Assembly (NCBI RefSeq): GCF_905147365.1
Contig: NC_056407.1
Location: 17,963,980 to 18,027,979 of the forward strand
Source: Aricia agestis
Taxonomy: Eukaryota; Arthropoda; Insecta; Lepidoptera; Lycaenidae
Reading direction: 5' to 3'
Length of the DNA: 64,000 nt
Below, one piece after another: positions 25,409 to 35,615 of this stretch. Below the pieces are notes generated by a model. The model worked only from the letters and a program-made list of their open reading frames with translations, was not told where the DNA came from and made no database searches. Position 1 is the stretch's first letter. Each line of letters begins with the position of its first letter. A program made the translations under genes and the position numbers.

Positions 25409-25610
25409 CGGGGAACGGGCCGCGAAGTGCAAAACATATGCGAATCGGATCTCTCACTCATGCTTCGCAGGAATTTCGCGCGCCGCGGCGTCGCGCACGG
25501 TTCGCGCGCGAGTGGGGATGCGGTCGGGGAACCAGCCGCGAAGTGCGAAAAATATGCGAACCGGATCCACACTCACGTTTCGCGGAAATTCCGCGGCGTG
25601 GGGGCATGTG
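25409..25610 (+). repeat. Two-copy 116-bp GC-rich tandem repeat
   Basis: Units beginning at 25409 and 25525 share CGGGGAAC, GCCGCGAAGTGC, ATATGCGAA and CGGATC. Each ends in a GCGCGCCGCGG- or GCGGCG-type run. It is far more GC-rich than its surroundings. Overlapping ORFs on both strands follow from composition, not from coding. Confidence 0.5.
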
Positions 25611-25619
25611 GCCTAAGGC

Positions 25620-26300
25620 AAAGAGAATGTCAGATACTACGTAACAAGAGGTCGGACTTAGAAGAAAAAAAATTAACATTTATTATTATTTTAAATTGAA
25701 ACTAAAATTAAAATTTTTAAGTGCAAAACCTTCCACTCTAAACATACCAAAAAAAAAAAAAGAAATGAGCTCAAATAAATGTTTTATTTCAATAAAAATT
25801 ATTGTACATAGCTAAATAAACACAAAACAATAAAACAGATTTAATCCACAAGGTTTAGGCAACAAATCCGTCCGCTGCTTACGCTCCGATTCCGATCCAG
25901 TGGACGCGCATCTTTATACATACACACATAAGTATTATTACTTTGTTTTGTTACACCTGGGCTCAGGCCAGCTGTATACCACCTCACTTGATCAGAGGAT
26001 TTTCCCTTGGTGGCCGCACCTCTCATAATCCCATACCTTCCGTCTCCTCCTCCTTAAATCTCCTTAACAACCATTGCCTGCAGACTAAAATGTTGCAAAC
26101 TAGTACAGGGACCTAAAAATCTGAAATTAATGAAAAGTTTTTCCTTTACTACATTTCCATACATAAATTATTATAGTTAATGACCTTAACGTGCAATTAA
26201 TTACTACAATAAATCAATAGACACATTTCAACATTTTCGAAATAAAGATAATTATAATAATAAGTAATAATTGCTATAAATAATGCTAAAATATAAAACA
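25620..26300. other. Intergenic sequence with small repeat fragments
   Basis: AT-rich. One recognisable piece, near 25875-25915, matches 2911-2945 in reverse complement (GATCGGAATCGGAGCGTA). No gene is seen. Confidence 0.4.
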
Positions 26301-26304
26301 AAGA

Positions 26305-26556
26305 CTATATATAAAAAACTAAATCTAAGTCAGAGGCTGCGGGCAATGTACCCAAGAGGCTGGCAGCATTACCTCGCTGTATCGCAAGGCTGATACGTTG
26401 GCCGAGGTAAGCGCCAGCTCTGGGATCGTTAGTTTTCTCAACCAGTCTTTGGGATAACTCTCTGAACATTTGTTTGGCACCAGGGCTCCACGGACCCAGA
26501 GTTTCAACCCCGAAAGGTACAAAAAAGTAATCATTTTCGAAATTAACTGCATACAT
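26305..26556 (-). pseudogene. Fragment of a LINE-type retrotransposon C-terminus
   Basis: The 83-codon frame ends with a stop and contains FVPFGVETLGPWSPGAKQMF, QRLVEKTNDPRAGAYLGQRI and IQRGNAASLLGTLP. This block recurs as the C-terminal end of many invertebrate retrotransposon polyproteins; assignment is from memory of that pattern. Nothing upstream continues the frame with RT motifs, so it is a detached remnant. Confidence 0.5.
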
Positions 26557-26989
26557 ATTGATACATTATAATATTTTCCATGAAATAATAATCTATTTTT
26601 TTCATATTATTATAGTTTAAGTTGTAAATTATTATACAAATATGCCAATAATCACTATGACATACTTTGTATTAGAACACGGTATGACATAGTTATGTTT
26701 TGCTTCAATTTATCAATTTACGGTTATATTTACATTTCACAATGGCTTACCTTTTGTTTTTCAACAATTAATCCACTTATTTACAATTTTTGAAAGAGTT
26801 GCTACAAAATAATTTTCACTAACTGAAAATCGAACTTTGAGTTTTAAACTTCTTCTTCGTCTTTTTTATCAACCAATCACAGTCGATCTTGCTTAAAAAT
26901 TGCACAGATTATCCAACTTATTTTAGTTGCTACGTTTAAATTTGGAACCCAATTTTTTTTTGTTCGAAAGTTTCACCCACCTGGCCTAA

Positions 26990-27441
26990 TGTCGGCTGTA
27001 CACTCTCGCCGAGACACAGCGAGGCGGCCCGAGTGCGAGAGTGTAAATGGGTGCGCTCGCCTCGTCTCGCCTGTCTCGGACCCTCTCGGTCCGGTGTCAG
27101 TATTTTGCGCCCGAGACAAAGGGTCTCGCGAGGAAAGCGAGCGCATTACTGTACACTCGCGTTTTTCACTACTAGTCGCGCCGCTAGACAGTGCAGAACA
27201 GAAAAATAACAATAATAAACGTCATTATCAGTAATTATCTGTGAAAAATAAAATTAAATATGATTATAGATCTTTAGATTACAATGATATCTTTCGATGC
27301 ATAGAGAAAAATAATGGTCCATCTTCTCTGAGTTCATAACTGCAATTGAACTAAGCGAGAATGTACATGATCGCACTCGGGCAAGGGGCTCTCGCACGAG
27401 ACTCTCGCCCGAGAGCTCTCGGCGAGAGTGTACAGCCGACA
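26990..27441. mobile_element. MITE with TAA duplication next to the DYNC2LI1 promoter
   Basis: TGTCGGCTGTACACTCTCGC at the left is answered by GCGAGAGTGTACAGCCGACA at the right, and TAA flanks both ends (26987-26989, 27442-27444). A 3-bp TAA duplication fits PIF/Harbinger-type MITEs. It ends about 215 bp before the DYNC2LI1 start codon. Confidence 0.7.
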
Positions 27442-27480
27442 TAAGGGTTGTAGTTGGGTTGTAGTTTAATACCTAATTCT

Positions 27481-27545
27481 TTTTTTTAACCGACTTCCAA
27501 AAAGGAGGAGGTTATATGTTCGGCTGTGGAGATTTTTTTTTCTAT
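27481..27545 (+). repeat. Dispersed repeat end (AACCGACTTCCAAAAAGGAGG)
   Basis: A T-run followed by AACCGACTTCCAAAAAGGAG matches the reverse complement of 47285-47315, where it is the end of a LINE 3' region. Here only the short end is left, just upstream of DYNC2LI1. Confidence 0.5.
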
Positions 27546-27572
27546 TTCAATAAACTTGGTAAATGGTAATGT

Positions 27573-27586
27573 GTCACCATGCCAAC
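27573..27586. promoter_or_regulatory. RFX X-box-like motif upstream of DYNC2LI1
   Basis: GTCACCATGCCAAC matches the ciliary-gene X-box consensus GTNRCCATRGYAAC at 13 of 14 positions. It lies 71 bp before the DYNC2LI1 ATG. RFX factors use such sites to switch on ciliary genes; function here is inferred. Confidence 0.55.
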
Positions 27587-27656
27587 CCAGAAATACACAA
27601 CATTTCTCAACAAATCAACAACAAATAAATAATAAGGCTAAACTTTGTTTGATAAA

Positions 27657-29880
27657 ATGTCTATTTTAGACATTGCTACAGAAATTTATGAAAATAATAT
27701 CTCTGAATCATCTAAAAAATCATCCTACAGTGTATGTTTAGTAGGTAGTAAATCGGTGGTAAGCTTACTTTATAATATTACTTATACAAAATATAGTCAT
27801 TTTAATTTTTTTAAATCTTAATTTACCTTATTATAATATAACAATTATATTACATTTTAAAACGCAAATAACTTTGTGTTACTTTTAAGGGTAAAAGCAC
27901 TTTGATACACCACTTTCTTGATAAGCACGATGCTGTCAAAGAAACTTTGGTCCTGGAATATTCCTATGGAAGAAAGACTTCTCCAAAACAAGGAATGGAA
28001 AAAACTATTTGTCATGTTTGGGAATATGGTGGAAGAATGGACATGCTTAGCACGGTTCTCAAGGCTATCCCAACGGGCGATAATTTCACTTACTGCATCA
28101 TGATAGATTTAAGCAAAATAAAAACATTATGGAACGTTATGGAGACTTCTATTAGATCAATGATTGACAATTTTGATGCAAAGCTACCAGAATTAGTAAT
28201 AATATGCGGAAAATACGACCTATTTAAAAACTATGGTAAGTGCCTAACGTTTTTAGGGTTCCGTAGCCAAATGGCAAAAAACGGAACCCTGATAGATTCG
28301 CCATGTCTGTTCGTCTGTCTGTCCGTCCGTATGTCACAGCCACTTTTCTCCGAAATTATTAGAGCTATACTAATATACTTAATATAAAATATATATTGAA
28401 ACTTGGTGAGTAGATGTAATCTGTGAACCGCATTAAGATTTTGATACAAAAATGGAAAAAATATTAACAATTTTAGGGGTAGATACAACTGAAACAAAAA
28501 AATTTTTTTTCACCTAAGCTATGCGTGCCCCATATCTATGGATAGGTCTTGAAAAATCATATTGAGGTTTCTGATATCATTTTTTTCTAACATGAACAGT
28601 TTGCGAGAGAGACTCTTCCAAAGTGGTAAAATTTGTGTGTCCCCCCCCCCCCCTCTAATTTCTAAAGTAAGCATGATAAGTCTAGAAAAAATATATGATG
28701 TACATTACTATTAAAACTACCAACGAAAATTGGTTTGAACGAGATCTAGCTAGTAAACCTTAAATTAACTTTCATTAAATTAACTGAAACATAAAAATAA
28801 CTCAAAAACCTTTTAATTTCATAAAAAAATAAACCTTATTGTTGCTGCGGAACCCTTCATGGGCGAGTCCAACTCGCACTTGGCCGGTTTTATTCTGAAT
28901 AATAGGTACTGAGTACTGACCAATGTACTGACAATATTAGCATTCGATTTCCGCAACCCAAGGATATGAGCGAAATGTTTTTTATTGCTTTTAGTAAAAG
29001 AAATCTCTCATTTCGTCTAAGTAAATAAAAAAATTGGCCAAGTGCGAGTCGGACTCGCTCACGAAGGGTTCCGTACCATTTAAGTAAGTAAGGCAAAAAA
29101 ATTGTATTTTATATGGAAGCCCCCCTTAATTTTTTTTTATTTTAATTTTATTACTAGCTGTTGCCCGCGACTTCGTCCGCGTTAGCATAGTAGATCAAAT
29201 CCCTAATAATTATTTATTGTACAAAAATATTCAATATAAGGACCCTAAGCCATGTAAGGCCAATCTAACGGGAAAATGCTTGTTATTCGTTTATTAACTA
29301 AAATAAATTAAGAAAACAAATTATCAAGTAATGCTCTGTTTCATAAGGTATCATATTATAAATCTCTTTTTAACCTAGCTTCAATAGCCATTCAATAAAC
29401 TTAAGTTTTGCTAAGCTCTTCCAGATGGCCTCGCAAGGAACACAGCTCCAAACAAGGCCAATGTTATACATCAGTCGCTTAACTTGAAAATGGAATTACA
29501 ATTATTTATTTATTTGCTTATACTAAAACGACATTATAATTTCTTTCAATTAAGCAACACATTAAATGCTCAATATATTTATATTATCTAAAAAAACTAT
29601 CACGAACATTACTTGAACATCATCTTATAACTAAGAATATAGTACCTGGATGACCGAGCTTTGCTAGGTATAGCAAACACTCATTGACTTCGTGTTACTT
29701 ATAACAGCATCTGCTGGTCGTTAAAACAATTAGTTGCTAACAAAATAGTATTATTATTCGCCAATAGCTGTCAGGAAGAGTCATAATTTTCAGTTTATCG
29801 ATTATCGATAAAACACGAATAAAAAGACATTTTCTGAAAATGATTCCTAGCTAGATCGATTTATCGCCCCCGAAACCCCC

Positions 29881-29968
<88 letters not shown>

Positions 29969-32900
29969 GTATATGTGAAAGTAGCAGCTCTGAAAGACGA
30001 ATATTTTTTTTCACTTTTGTATGGGCAAGAGCCCGAGCGTCACGAGTTTCCCCATACAAAAGTGAAAAAAAATTTTGGTCTTTCAGCGCTGCTACTTTCA
30101 CAGTGAACTCTCTACAAGGGACACGTACACACCCTAAAGTATTATCACTTGTTTTTGTTACACCCTGTATATATATATACAAGGACTGCTCGTTTAAAGA
30201 TATAAGATAAGATAAATTTAAATAGTAGCAATGAGTAGGTATCACATTGACGCAACTTCGTCCGCGTTAGTATAGTAGATCGTTAATATAGTAGACCTTG
30301 CGTAATTTAGGAATTTCACGCGACCGTACATTTTTCCGCAAAAAATAGCCTATGTCCCTTAACGTGGTCTATTCTTTATGTTTGCCAAATAACATAAAAA
30401 TCGCTCCAGTAGTTCTTAAGGATCTTAAGATAATAAGCAATTTCATATAATTTCCCCCATTTTTTCCACATTTTCCTCCATTTCTTCGCTCCTATTAGTC
30501 GTAGAATAATAAAATATAGCCTATAACCTTTCCCGATCAATGAGCTATCTAACACTGAAAGAATTTTTCAAATCGGACCAGTAGTTCCTGAGATTAGCGC
30601 GTTCAAATAAGCCCTTTCAAATAATTTCCCCCATTTCTTTCACATTTTTCTGTATTTCTTCGCTCCCATTAGTCTTAGCATAATAAAATATAGCATATAG
30701 CCTTCCTCGATCAATGGGCTATCTAATACTGAAAGAATTTTTCAAATCGGACCAGTAGTTCCTGAGATTAGCGCGTTCATATAAGCCCTTTCAAATAATT
30801 TCCCCCCGTTTTCTCCACATTTTCCTCTATTTCTTCGTTTCTATTAGTCTTAGCGTGATAAAATATAGCCTATAGCCTTCCTCGATAAATGGGCTATCTA
30901 ACACTGAAAGAATTTTTCAAATCGGACCAGTAGTTCCTGAGATTAGCGCGTTCAAACAAACAAACAAACAAACTAACAAACTAACAAACTCTGCAGAATT
31001 ATAATATTAGTATAGATAATCCCCTGCAATAAAATTTGAGATAGATATAGGTTATGTAACTAAAAACTAAAGATTTTCAGGGTGTGGAAATTACAATTGT
31101 AGCCTCGACAACCAAAGTCTACAAACAGTGAGATCTCACTGCCACAATTGCGGCGCGATCGACTCGCCGCCGCGTTTATGGCCATAAGTTTGATGGATCT
31201 AAGTGTGTAGTAGAAGGAAAATATCTTTACATGACGACAACTGCGACTTTTTGATAGTTGGCCTTCAAAGGAACATGGCCTTACATGGCTCAGGGTCCTT
31301 ACAGAATTGACTTTCCTACGATTTTATGATAATATATAGATGTTCCGCGCGGCTTCGCTTGCGTAATTTAGGAATTTCACGCAACCGTACATTTTGCAGC
31401 AAAAAATAGCCTATGTCCCTTCACGTGGTCTATTCTTCATGTTTGCCAAATAACATAAAAATTGCTCCAGTAGTTCATAATATAATAAGCAATTCCATAT
31501 AATTTCCCCCGTTTTTTCCACATTTTCATCTATTTCTTCGCTCCTATTAGTCTTAGCGTAATAAAATATAGCCTACCTCGATAAATGGGCTATCTGACAT
31601 TGAAAGAATTTTTCAAATCGGATAAGCAGTTCCTGAGATTAGCGCGTTCAAACAAACAAACAAACTCTTCCCAATTAGTTTAGATTAGATTAAATTATTA
31701 AAGTCCTCATACTATTGGGTATTTTTTTAAACAGGCTTTGGCCCACCACACATTCCCACCACAGTATTTCCTGTGTCGCCAGGATCGACAGCGGTATCCA
31801 ACCACGAAAACCCTTTGATATGATCTCAGGGAGCCCGAGGGACATGCTAAAGCTGTCTTGGGACCCGCAACGAATTTAATCAGAAGAAAATAGGAGGAGT
31901 AGGAAGAATTGGATATTTTGTGAACATTTCAAGTGCCTACGTGTTCCCGTGAAAAGAACATAGAATATTTTTAGGGTACGGAACCCTAAAAATATCATAT
32001 GTTCTTTTCACGGGAATCAAGGTATCTCTTTACCAAATGACAAAATATGTCATTAAAATTGCTACCTGGGTTGTTTACATTAGAGTAGTCTATATAAAAC
32101 CTAGTTTTTGTGATATTACAGAACACAAAGAAATAACAAATCGGCCAAGTGCGAGTTGAACTCGCATACGAAGGGTTCCATACCACAATAGAGCAAAAAA
32201 ATATTTAAAACTGTGTTTTTTTGTATGGGAGCCCCCCTTAATTATTTCATTTATGTAAATTTTGTTATAAATTATTAAAGTGCGAATAAAATAGAGTATG
32301 TATTTCGTGAATATTTCAAGTGCCTATGTATTGCCGTTATTGATTACGAGCCTAAAAATACCTAAAAAAACACGTTTGTTGTATGGGAGCCCCCTTTAAA
32401 TATTTAATTTATTTTGTTTTTAGTATTTGTTGTTATAGCGGCAACAGACATACACAATCTGTGAAAATTTCAGAAGTCTTATAGCTATAGCGGTTCTTGA
32501 GTTACAGCCTGGAGACACACAGACAGACAGACGGACAGACGGATAGACATTGAAGTCTTAGTAATAGGGTCCCGTTTTTACCTTTTGGGTACGGAACCCT
32601 AAAAAATAACAAAATCCGACCATGCCAGAATCGTTTAATATTTTAGATAGCGAAGTAAAAAAAGTTGTATGCACCACGATGAGGAGTGTAGCGTTATTGT
32701 ATAATGCGCCTCTGATGTTCTTCTCCTCCAAAGAACCACAGCTGCTGAAGAAAGGCAAGGATCTGTTATATAGTACTGGTTTTGGTACAAGTATTCCCCA
32801 AAAAGAAAAGATTGTTAACTATTCTAAGCCTCTCTCAATATCTAAGGGTGTTGATACATGGGAACAAATAGGTTACCCGCCGTCGACTCTTGAACAGGTA

Positions 32901-33165
32901 TTTTTAATAATTTATAAATTATAATGAAACTCGAAAAGTTCTTAATTACGCTTACCTGACCATTATTATATTTTTTCAGATAAAACGTCGATTTATATCA
33001 AGCATAGAATGTCAAAACGAAGTAAAACCAGAAATAAAGTCATTACAGAGAACACACCCGGAGCCAATCTTGGACTCTCTGGCAGCTCTAAAATATGATG
33101 AACTTCGGCGTATTGAAACTTTCGAGCCAGCTATTGAAGAATATTTGGAATTTATGAATAAATAG
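27657..33165 (+). CDS. DYNC2LI1: Cytoplasmic dynein 2 light intermediate chain 1 (D2LIC), 4 exons
   Basis: Exons 27657-27758, 27890-28235, 32629-32897 and 32980-33165 give 300 residues; human is about 350. This subunit stabilises the dynein-2 motor that drives retrograde intraflagellar transport. Visible features: Walker A-type GSKSVGKST at residues 30-38, split by intron 1 between V34 and G35. LEYSYGRKTSPKQGMEKTIC and HVWEYGG follow, then VIICGKYDLFKNY, VALLYNAPLMFFSSKEPQLL, and a C-terminal DTWEQIGYPPSTLEQ. The order and spacing match the vertebrate protein. Intron 2 (28236-32628) is 4.4 kb of transposon sequence. Exon 3 starts at CCAG|AATCG with a purine-rich, unusual acceptor. An AATAAA overlaps the stop codon. 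The gene faces TTC8 tail to tail. Confidence 0.92.
28248..28893 (+). repeat. Dispersed GGGTTCCGTAGCC repeat (complete copy)
   Basis: Starts AGGGTTCCGTAGCCAAATGG with a TGTC-rich stretch and ends CCAACTCGCACTTGGCCGG. Another copy is at 39226-39995 (+). Related pieces are at 29035-29130 (-) and 32143-32602 (-). No ORF of its own. It is a lepidopteran-type interspersed repeat of unproven class, here in DYNC2LI1 intron 2. Confidence 0.55.
29887..29964. repeat. (AT)n microsatellite
   Basis: About 80 bases of uninterrupted AT dinucleotide repeat. It appears to have replaced the left end of the MITE that follows. Confidence 0.95.
29982..30167. mobile_element. TA-flanked MITE (copy 2, left end lost)
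   Basis: Matches the hairpin MITE at 8027-8285 from GTGAAAGTAGCAGC to TTTTTGTTACACCCTG. The left terminal segment is missing where the (AT)n run begins. Confidence 0.7.
30250..31016 (-). mobile_element. Helitron-like element, tandem-repeat type, reversed
   Basis: On the minus strand it starts A|TCTATACTAATATTATAATT at 31016. It runs through AAC-rich TTTGTTTG repeats and three near-identical roughly 160-bp units, to AACGCGGACGAAGTTGCG near 30250. The final CTAG is not preserved. Nested in the TA-flanked element. Confidence 0.6.
32143..32602 (-). repeat. Dispersed GGGTACGGAACCCTAAAAA repeat next to DYNC2LI1 exon 3
   Basis: Contains GGCCAAGTGCGAGTTGAACT, two GTATGGGAGCCCCC boxes, an ACAGACAGACGGACAGACG stretch, and TTTTGGGTACGGAACCCTAA at its right end. 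That end lies only about 26 bp before the exon 3 splice acceptor of DYNC2LI1. Confidence 0.55.
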
Positions 33166-33228
33166 AATTTATATAAAGCACTTATATATATGGAACCCCC
33201 TATATACTAAACCGAAACCCCCTATATA

Positions 33229-33490
33229 CTAAAGAAATTTAGTATATAGGGGGTTTCGGGGGCGATAAATCGATGTAGCTAGGAATCATTTTCAGAAAAT
33301 GTCTTTTTATTCGTGTTTTATCGATAATCGATAAACTGAAAAATATGACTCTTCCTGACATCTATTGGCGAATAATAATACTATTTTATTAGCAACTAAT
33401 TATTTTAACGACCAGCAGATGGCGTTATTAAGTAACACGAAGTCAATGAGTGTTTGCTATACCGAGCAAAGCTCGGTCATCCAGGTACTT
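33229..33490 (+). mobile_element. Helitron-like family C copy (CCGAGCAAAGCTCGG hairpin end)
   Basis: TTTAGTATATAGGGGGTTTC at the left, ATCGATAATCGAT inside, and the hairpin CCGAGCAAAGCTCGG followed by TCATCCAGGTACT at the right. Other copies are at 29641-29880 (-), 37919-38240 (-), 46487-46590 (+) and 61650-61779 (-). The 46.5-kb copy ends GAAATAGCTAG|T, which is the basis for calling it Helitron-like. Confidence 0.55.
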
Positions 33491-33807
33491 GTAACTTTAA
33501 CTATAACTACAGTGCAAAATGTCAAATCTTTGGTTAAAGTTAATCCGTCCTTACCTCCGCTCATACGTTAATTTCTCCGGTTAAAGTTAAGGTTAAAGTT
33601 AAAGCTAAAGGATATGGCGCTATATTTAACTATAAAAATAACTTTAACTTTAACCGCGCCTCTGATGCAACACAACGTTATTGGGTTTGAAATTTAAATT
33701 TATAATGCAGTGTTTGGGGATTATCAACTTCAGGTTTAGAAAAGACTAGAGGCTTGTCATTTTGTAAGCTAGGAATTAATTGAAATAACATTTGAAATTA
33801 AATGTTA

Positions 33808-33838
33808 TCTATACTAATATTATAAATGCGAAAGTATC

Positions 33839-33885
<47 letters not shown>

Positions 33886-34020
33886 CGCTTTCACGCCAAA
33901 ACTACTGAACCGATTGCAATGAAATTTTGTACACAGTTATTCTAGAGTCTGAGAAAGGACATAGGCTACATTTTGATGTGGGAAAATATCTTATTTCCAT
34001 GAAAATATCGATGAAAATTA
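33808..34020 (+). mobile_element. Helitron-like 5' fragment with (TGTC)n microsatellite
   Basis: Begins A|TCTATACTAATATTATAAAT, includes about eleven TGTC units (33839-33888) and CTCGCTTTCACGCC. The 3' end is missing; it runs into the SINE fragment that follows. Confidence 0.6.
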
Positions 34021-34023
34021 CTT

Positions 34024-34150
34024 CGCATTGCGCGTGGCCAGCGCTCATCCCGGGGGTCCTGGGTTCGAGTCCCGCAGGCGGAACAAAAAGTTTTCAATGT
34101 TCCTGGGTCTTGGATGTGTATTAAAATAATATTTCAAAAATCTTAAATAT
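34024..34150 (+). mobile_element. tRNA-derived SINE, partial (B box present)
   Basis: GGGTTCGAGTCCCGC resembles a tRNA B box. It is followed by GGAACAAAAAGTTTTC and TTCCTGGGTCTTGG, the body of the SINE also seen at 45905 and 57750. The A-box half is missing, so it is not a tRNA gene. Confidence 0.65.
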
Positions 34151-34200
34151 ATTTTATGTATAATATTATAAAAAATCCAGAAATATATCGACGCGATGCA

Positions 34201-34562
34201 ATGAACATTTTAGTTCTAATACGATTCAACAGATGGCGCTTTTTTTTACTTCGTTGTAACATAGAACTAATCATACTTATTAGTTATTATGTTTTTGTTT
34301 ATAGTTTTTAATACGTTAGAATATTATGTTTAATAATATTATCACTTGCTATAATAATAATCAATCTATCTTATCTTATAGAACTCCTACTGCATTTCTA
34401 AGGAGTTCGAGTGTGTTGTGTTGGCCTATATTCCATCCAGAAAATATATCAATCAACATTTTAATTCTAATATATGAAAACAGATGGCGCTTTATTTTTT
34501 ACTTCATTATTATAACAGAACTAATCATACCTACTTTATTATATATTATTGTTTTTATTCAT
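34201..34562 (+). repeat. Two imperfect tandem copies of an ACAGATGGCGCTTT repeat
   Basis: ACATTTTAGTTCTAATA, CAGATGGCGCTTTTTTTTAC and AGAACTAATCATAC recur about 240 bp apart. The last bases before the Helitron at 34565 (TTTTTATTCATAA) also precede its twin at 61959. Confidence 0.5.
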
Positions 34563-34564
34563 AA

Positions 34565-35568
34565 CTAGCTGTTGCCCGCGACTTCGTCCGCGTGGACTTT
34601 AGTTTAAAGCGCGCGGTGTCAACAAAATTTGTGTCAAATTTAAAAACTTTTTAAAACCCTGGTAAGTGGTACCCCTCTTAGGGCCGCGCAGCGCGCTACA
34701 CCGGAATGGCAGCGCTGAAAGTGCTCGCCTCGCCGCTGCCATTCCGGTGTAGCGCGGCCCTTAATTAATCAAAATACCCAAAAACAGCTGTGCAGTGTGC
34801 ACATAATCTGTACTAATATTATGAATGCGAAAGTATCTCTGTCTGTCTGTCTGTCTGTCAGTCTCGCTTTCACGCCAAACGCCAAAACTACCGAACCGAT
34901 TGTAATGAAATTTTGTATACTGATAGTCTAAAGCCTGAGAAAGGACATAGGCTACTTTTTTACTGGAAAAAAGGGTTGTAAGGGTCGTAAATTTGTTCAA
35001 AAAATTCCTAATAGATGGCGCCGTGCGTCTTCTACATCGCGCTGACGCTTGCTCAAAAGTCTTTCTATAAGAGGTGGTATCATCTTACATTTAAGTCTCG
35101 ATTTTTTCCGATTGTTATATCTATTCTACGGTATTAAATAACTCAGTACTTTATCTGTGCAGGCAGTGACGTAACCTTAAGACCAAATTTCACCAACGAC
35201 TGTTAAAGTTAATGCTCGAATTAGTATCACGTTAGCTGTTTCGTTTTTCATATGAATGAAAGAGAAGACAGGATATTTTAACAAGCTGTTAACACTAACA
35301 GACGTTGGTGAAATTGGGGCCAAATCTATCAATGATAAATAGTTTATGGGTAAAGTTGTGTAATTGGGGGGCTAAATAAGCTTTAAAATTTGGCATAATA
35401 TATAAAGTTTAACATACAAAAATGAAGTACTTATTGTTTGCACACTGCACAGCTGTATTGATTTAAGGGGTACCAGGGTTTTTTTATAAAAGCTTTTGAC
35501 ACCAATTTTGTTGACATCGCGCGCTATAAACTGAAGTCCACGCGGACGAAGTCGCGGGCAACAGCTAG
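34565..35568. mobile_element. 1004-bp Helitron-like element with 3'-type ends on both sides (copy 1)
   Basis: The left end CTAGCTGTTGCCCGCGACTT is the inverse of the right end AAGTCGCGGGCAACAGCTAG. An internal CTGTACTAATATTATGAATG marks the usual Helitron 5' end. So an inverted duplicate of the tail was added upstream. The left arm contains a hairpin (GGGCCGCG...CGCGGCCC, 34680-34760). Its equal-length twin is at 61959-62962. It lies between the DYNC2LI1 and TTC8 3' ends. Confidence 0.7.
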
Positions 35569-35615
35569 TATTTTATAAAGGTATATCGCCATTTCATTTA
35601 TCTATTAGTTATTTA

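Larger units (their letters stand above)
29239..31299. mobile_element. TA-flanked DNA element, AGGACCCTAAGCC termini
   Basis: Left AGGACCCTAAGCCATGTAAG and right CTTACATGGCTCAGGGTCCT are inverted. The host sequence reads ...CAATATACAG... when empty and ...CAATATA|element|TACAG... when filled, so the target duplication is TA. It carries an AT microsatellite, a MITE copy and a reversed Helitron. A stretch at 31079-31190 could be decayed coding sequence. Confidence 0.65.
29154..31675 (-). mobile_element. Helitron-like element split by a 2.06-kb TA-flanked insertion
   Basis: The 3' end on the minus strand is CTAG at 29157-29154 after CGCGGACGAAGTCGCGGGCA. The element continues to ATTCAATATA (29238), then resumes at TACAGAATTGACTTTCC (31300) through the CGCGCTAATCTCAG-type repeat body to about 31675. 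The uninterrupted equivalent is visible at 25005-25060 and 44815-44870. Confidence 0.65.

Noticed and set aside
25380..25700. Overlapping ORFs on several frames
   Set aside because: Produced by a GC-rich 116-bp tandem repeat; no protein family resemblance.
27902..28387. Single long ORF as the whole gene
   Set aside because: It is exon 2 of DYNC2LI1 reading past its donor at 28235 into a dispersed repeat.
31740..31900. Possible exon GFGPPHIPTTVFPVSPG after a TTTAAACAG acceptor
   Set aside because: Stops soon, has no family match I can name, and lies in repeat-filled intron 2 of DYNC2LI1.
33672..33775. Minus-strand frame after a CCTAG acceptor-like site, first considered as the missing TTC8 C-terminus
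   Set aside because: The sequence does not resemble TTC8 and overlaps the edge of a MITE fragment; an exon fitting the phase was found at 35616-35753 instead.
34024..34100. Possible tRNA gene (B box GGGTTCGAGTCC)
   Set aside because: Continues into the same body as two other SINEs and lacks the A-box half; called SINE, as are 45905 and 57750.
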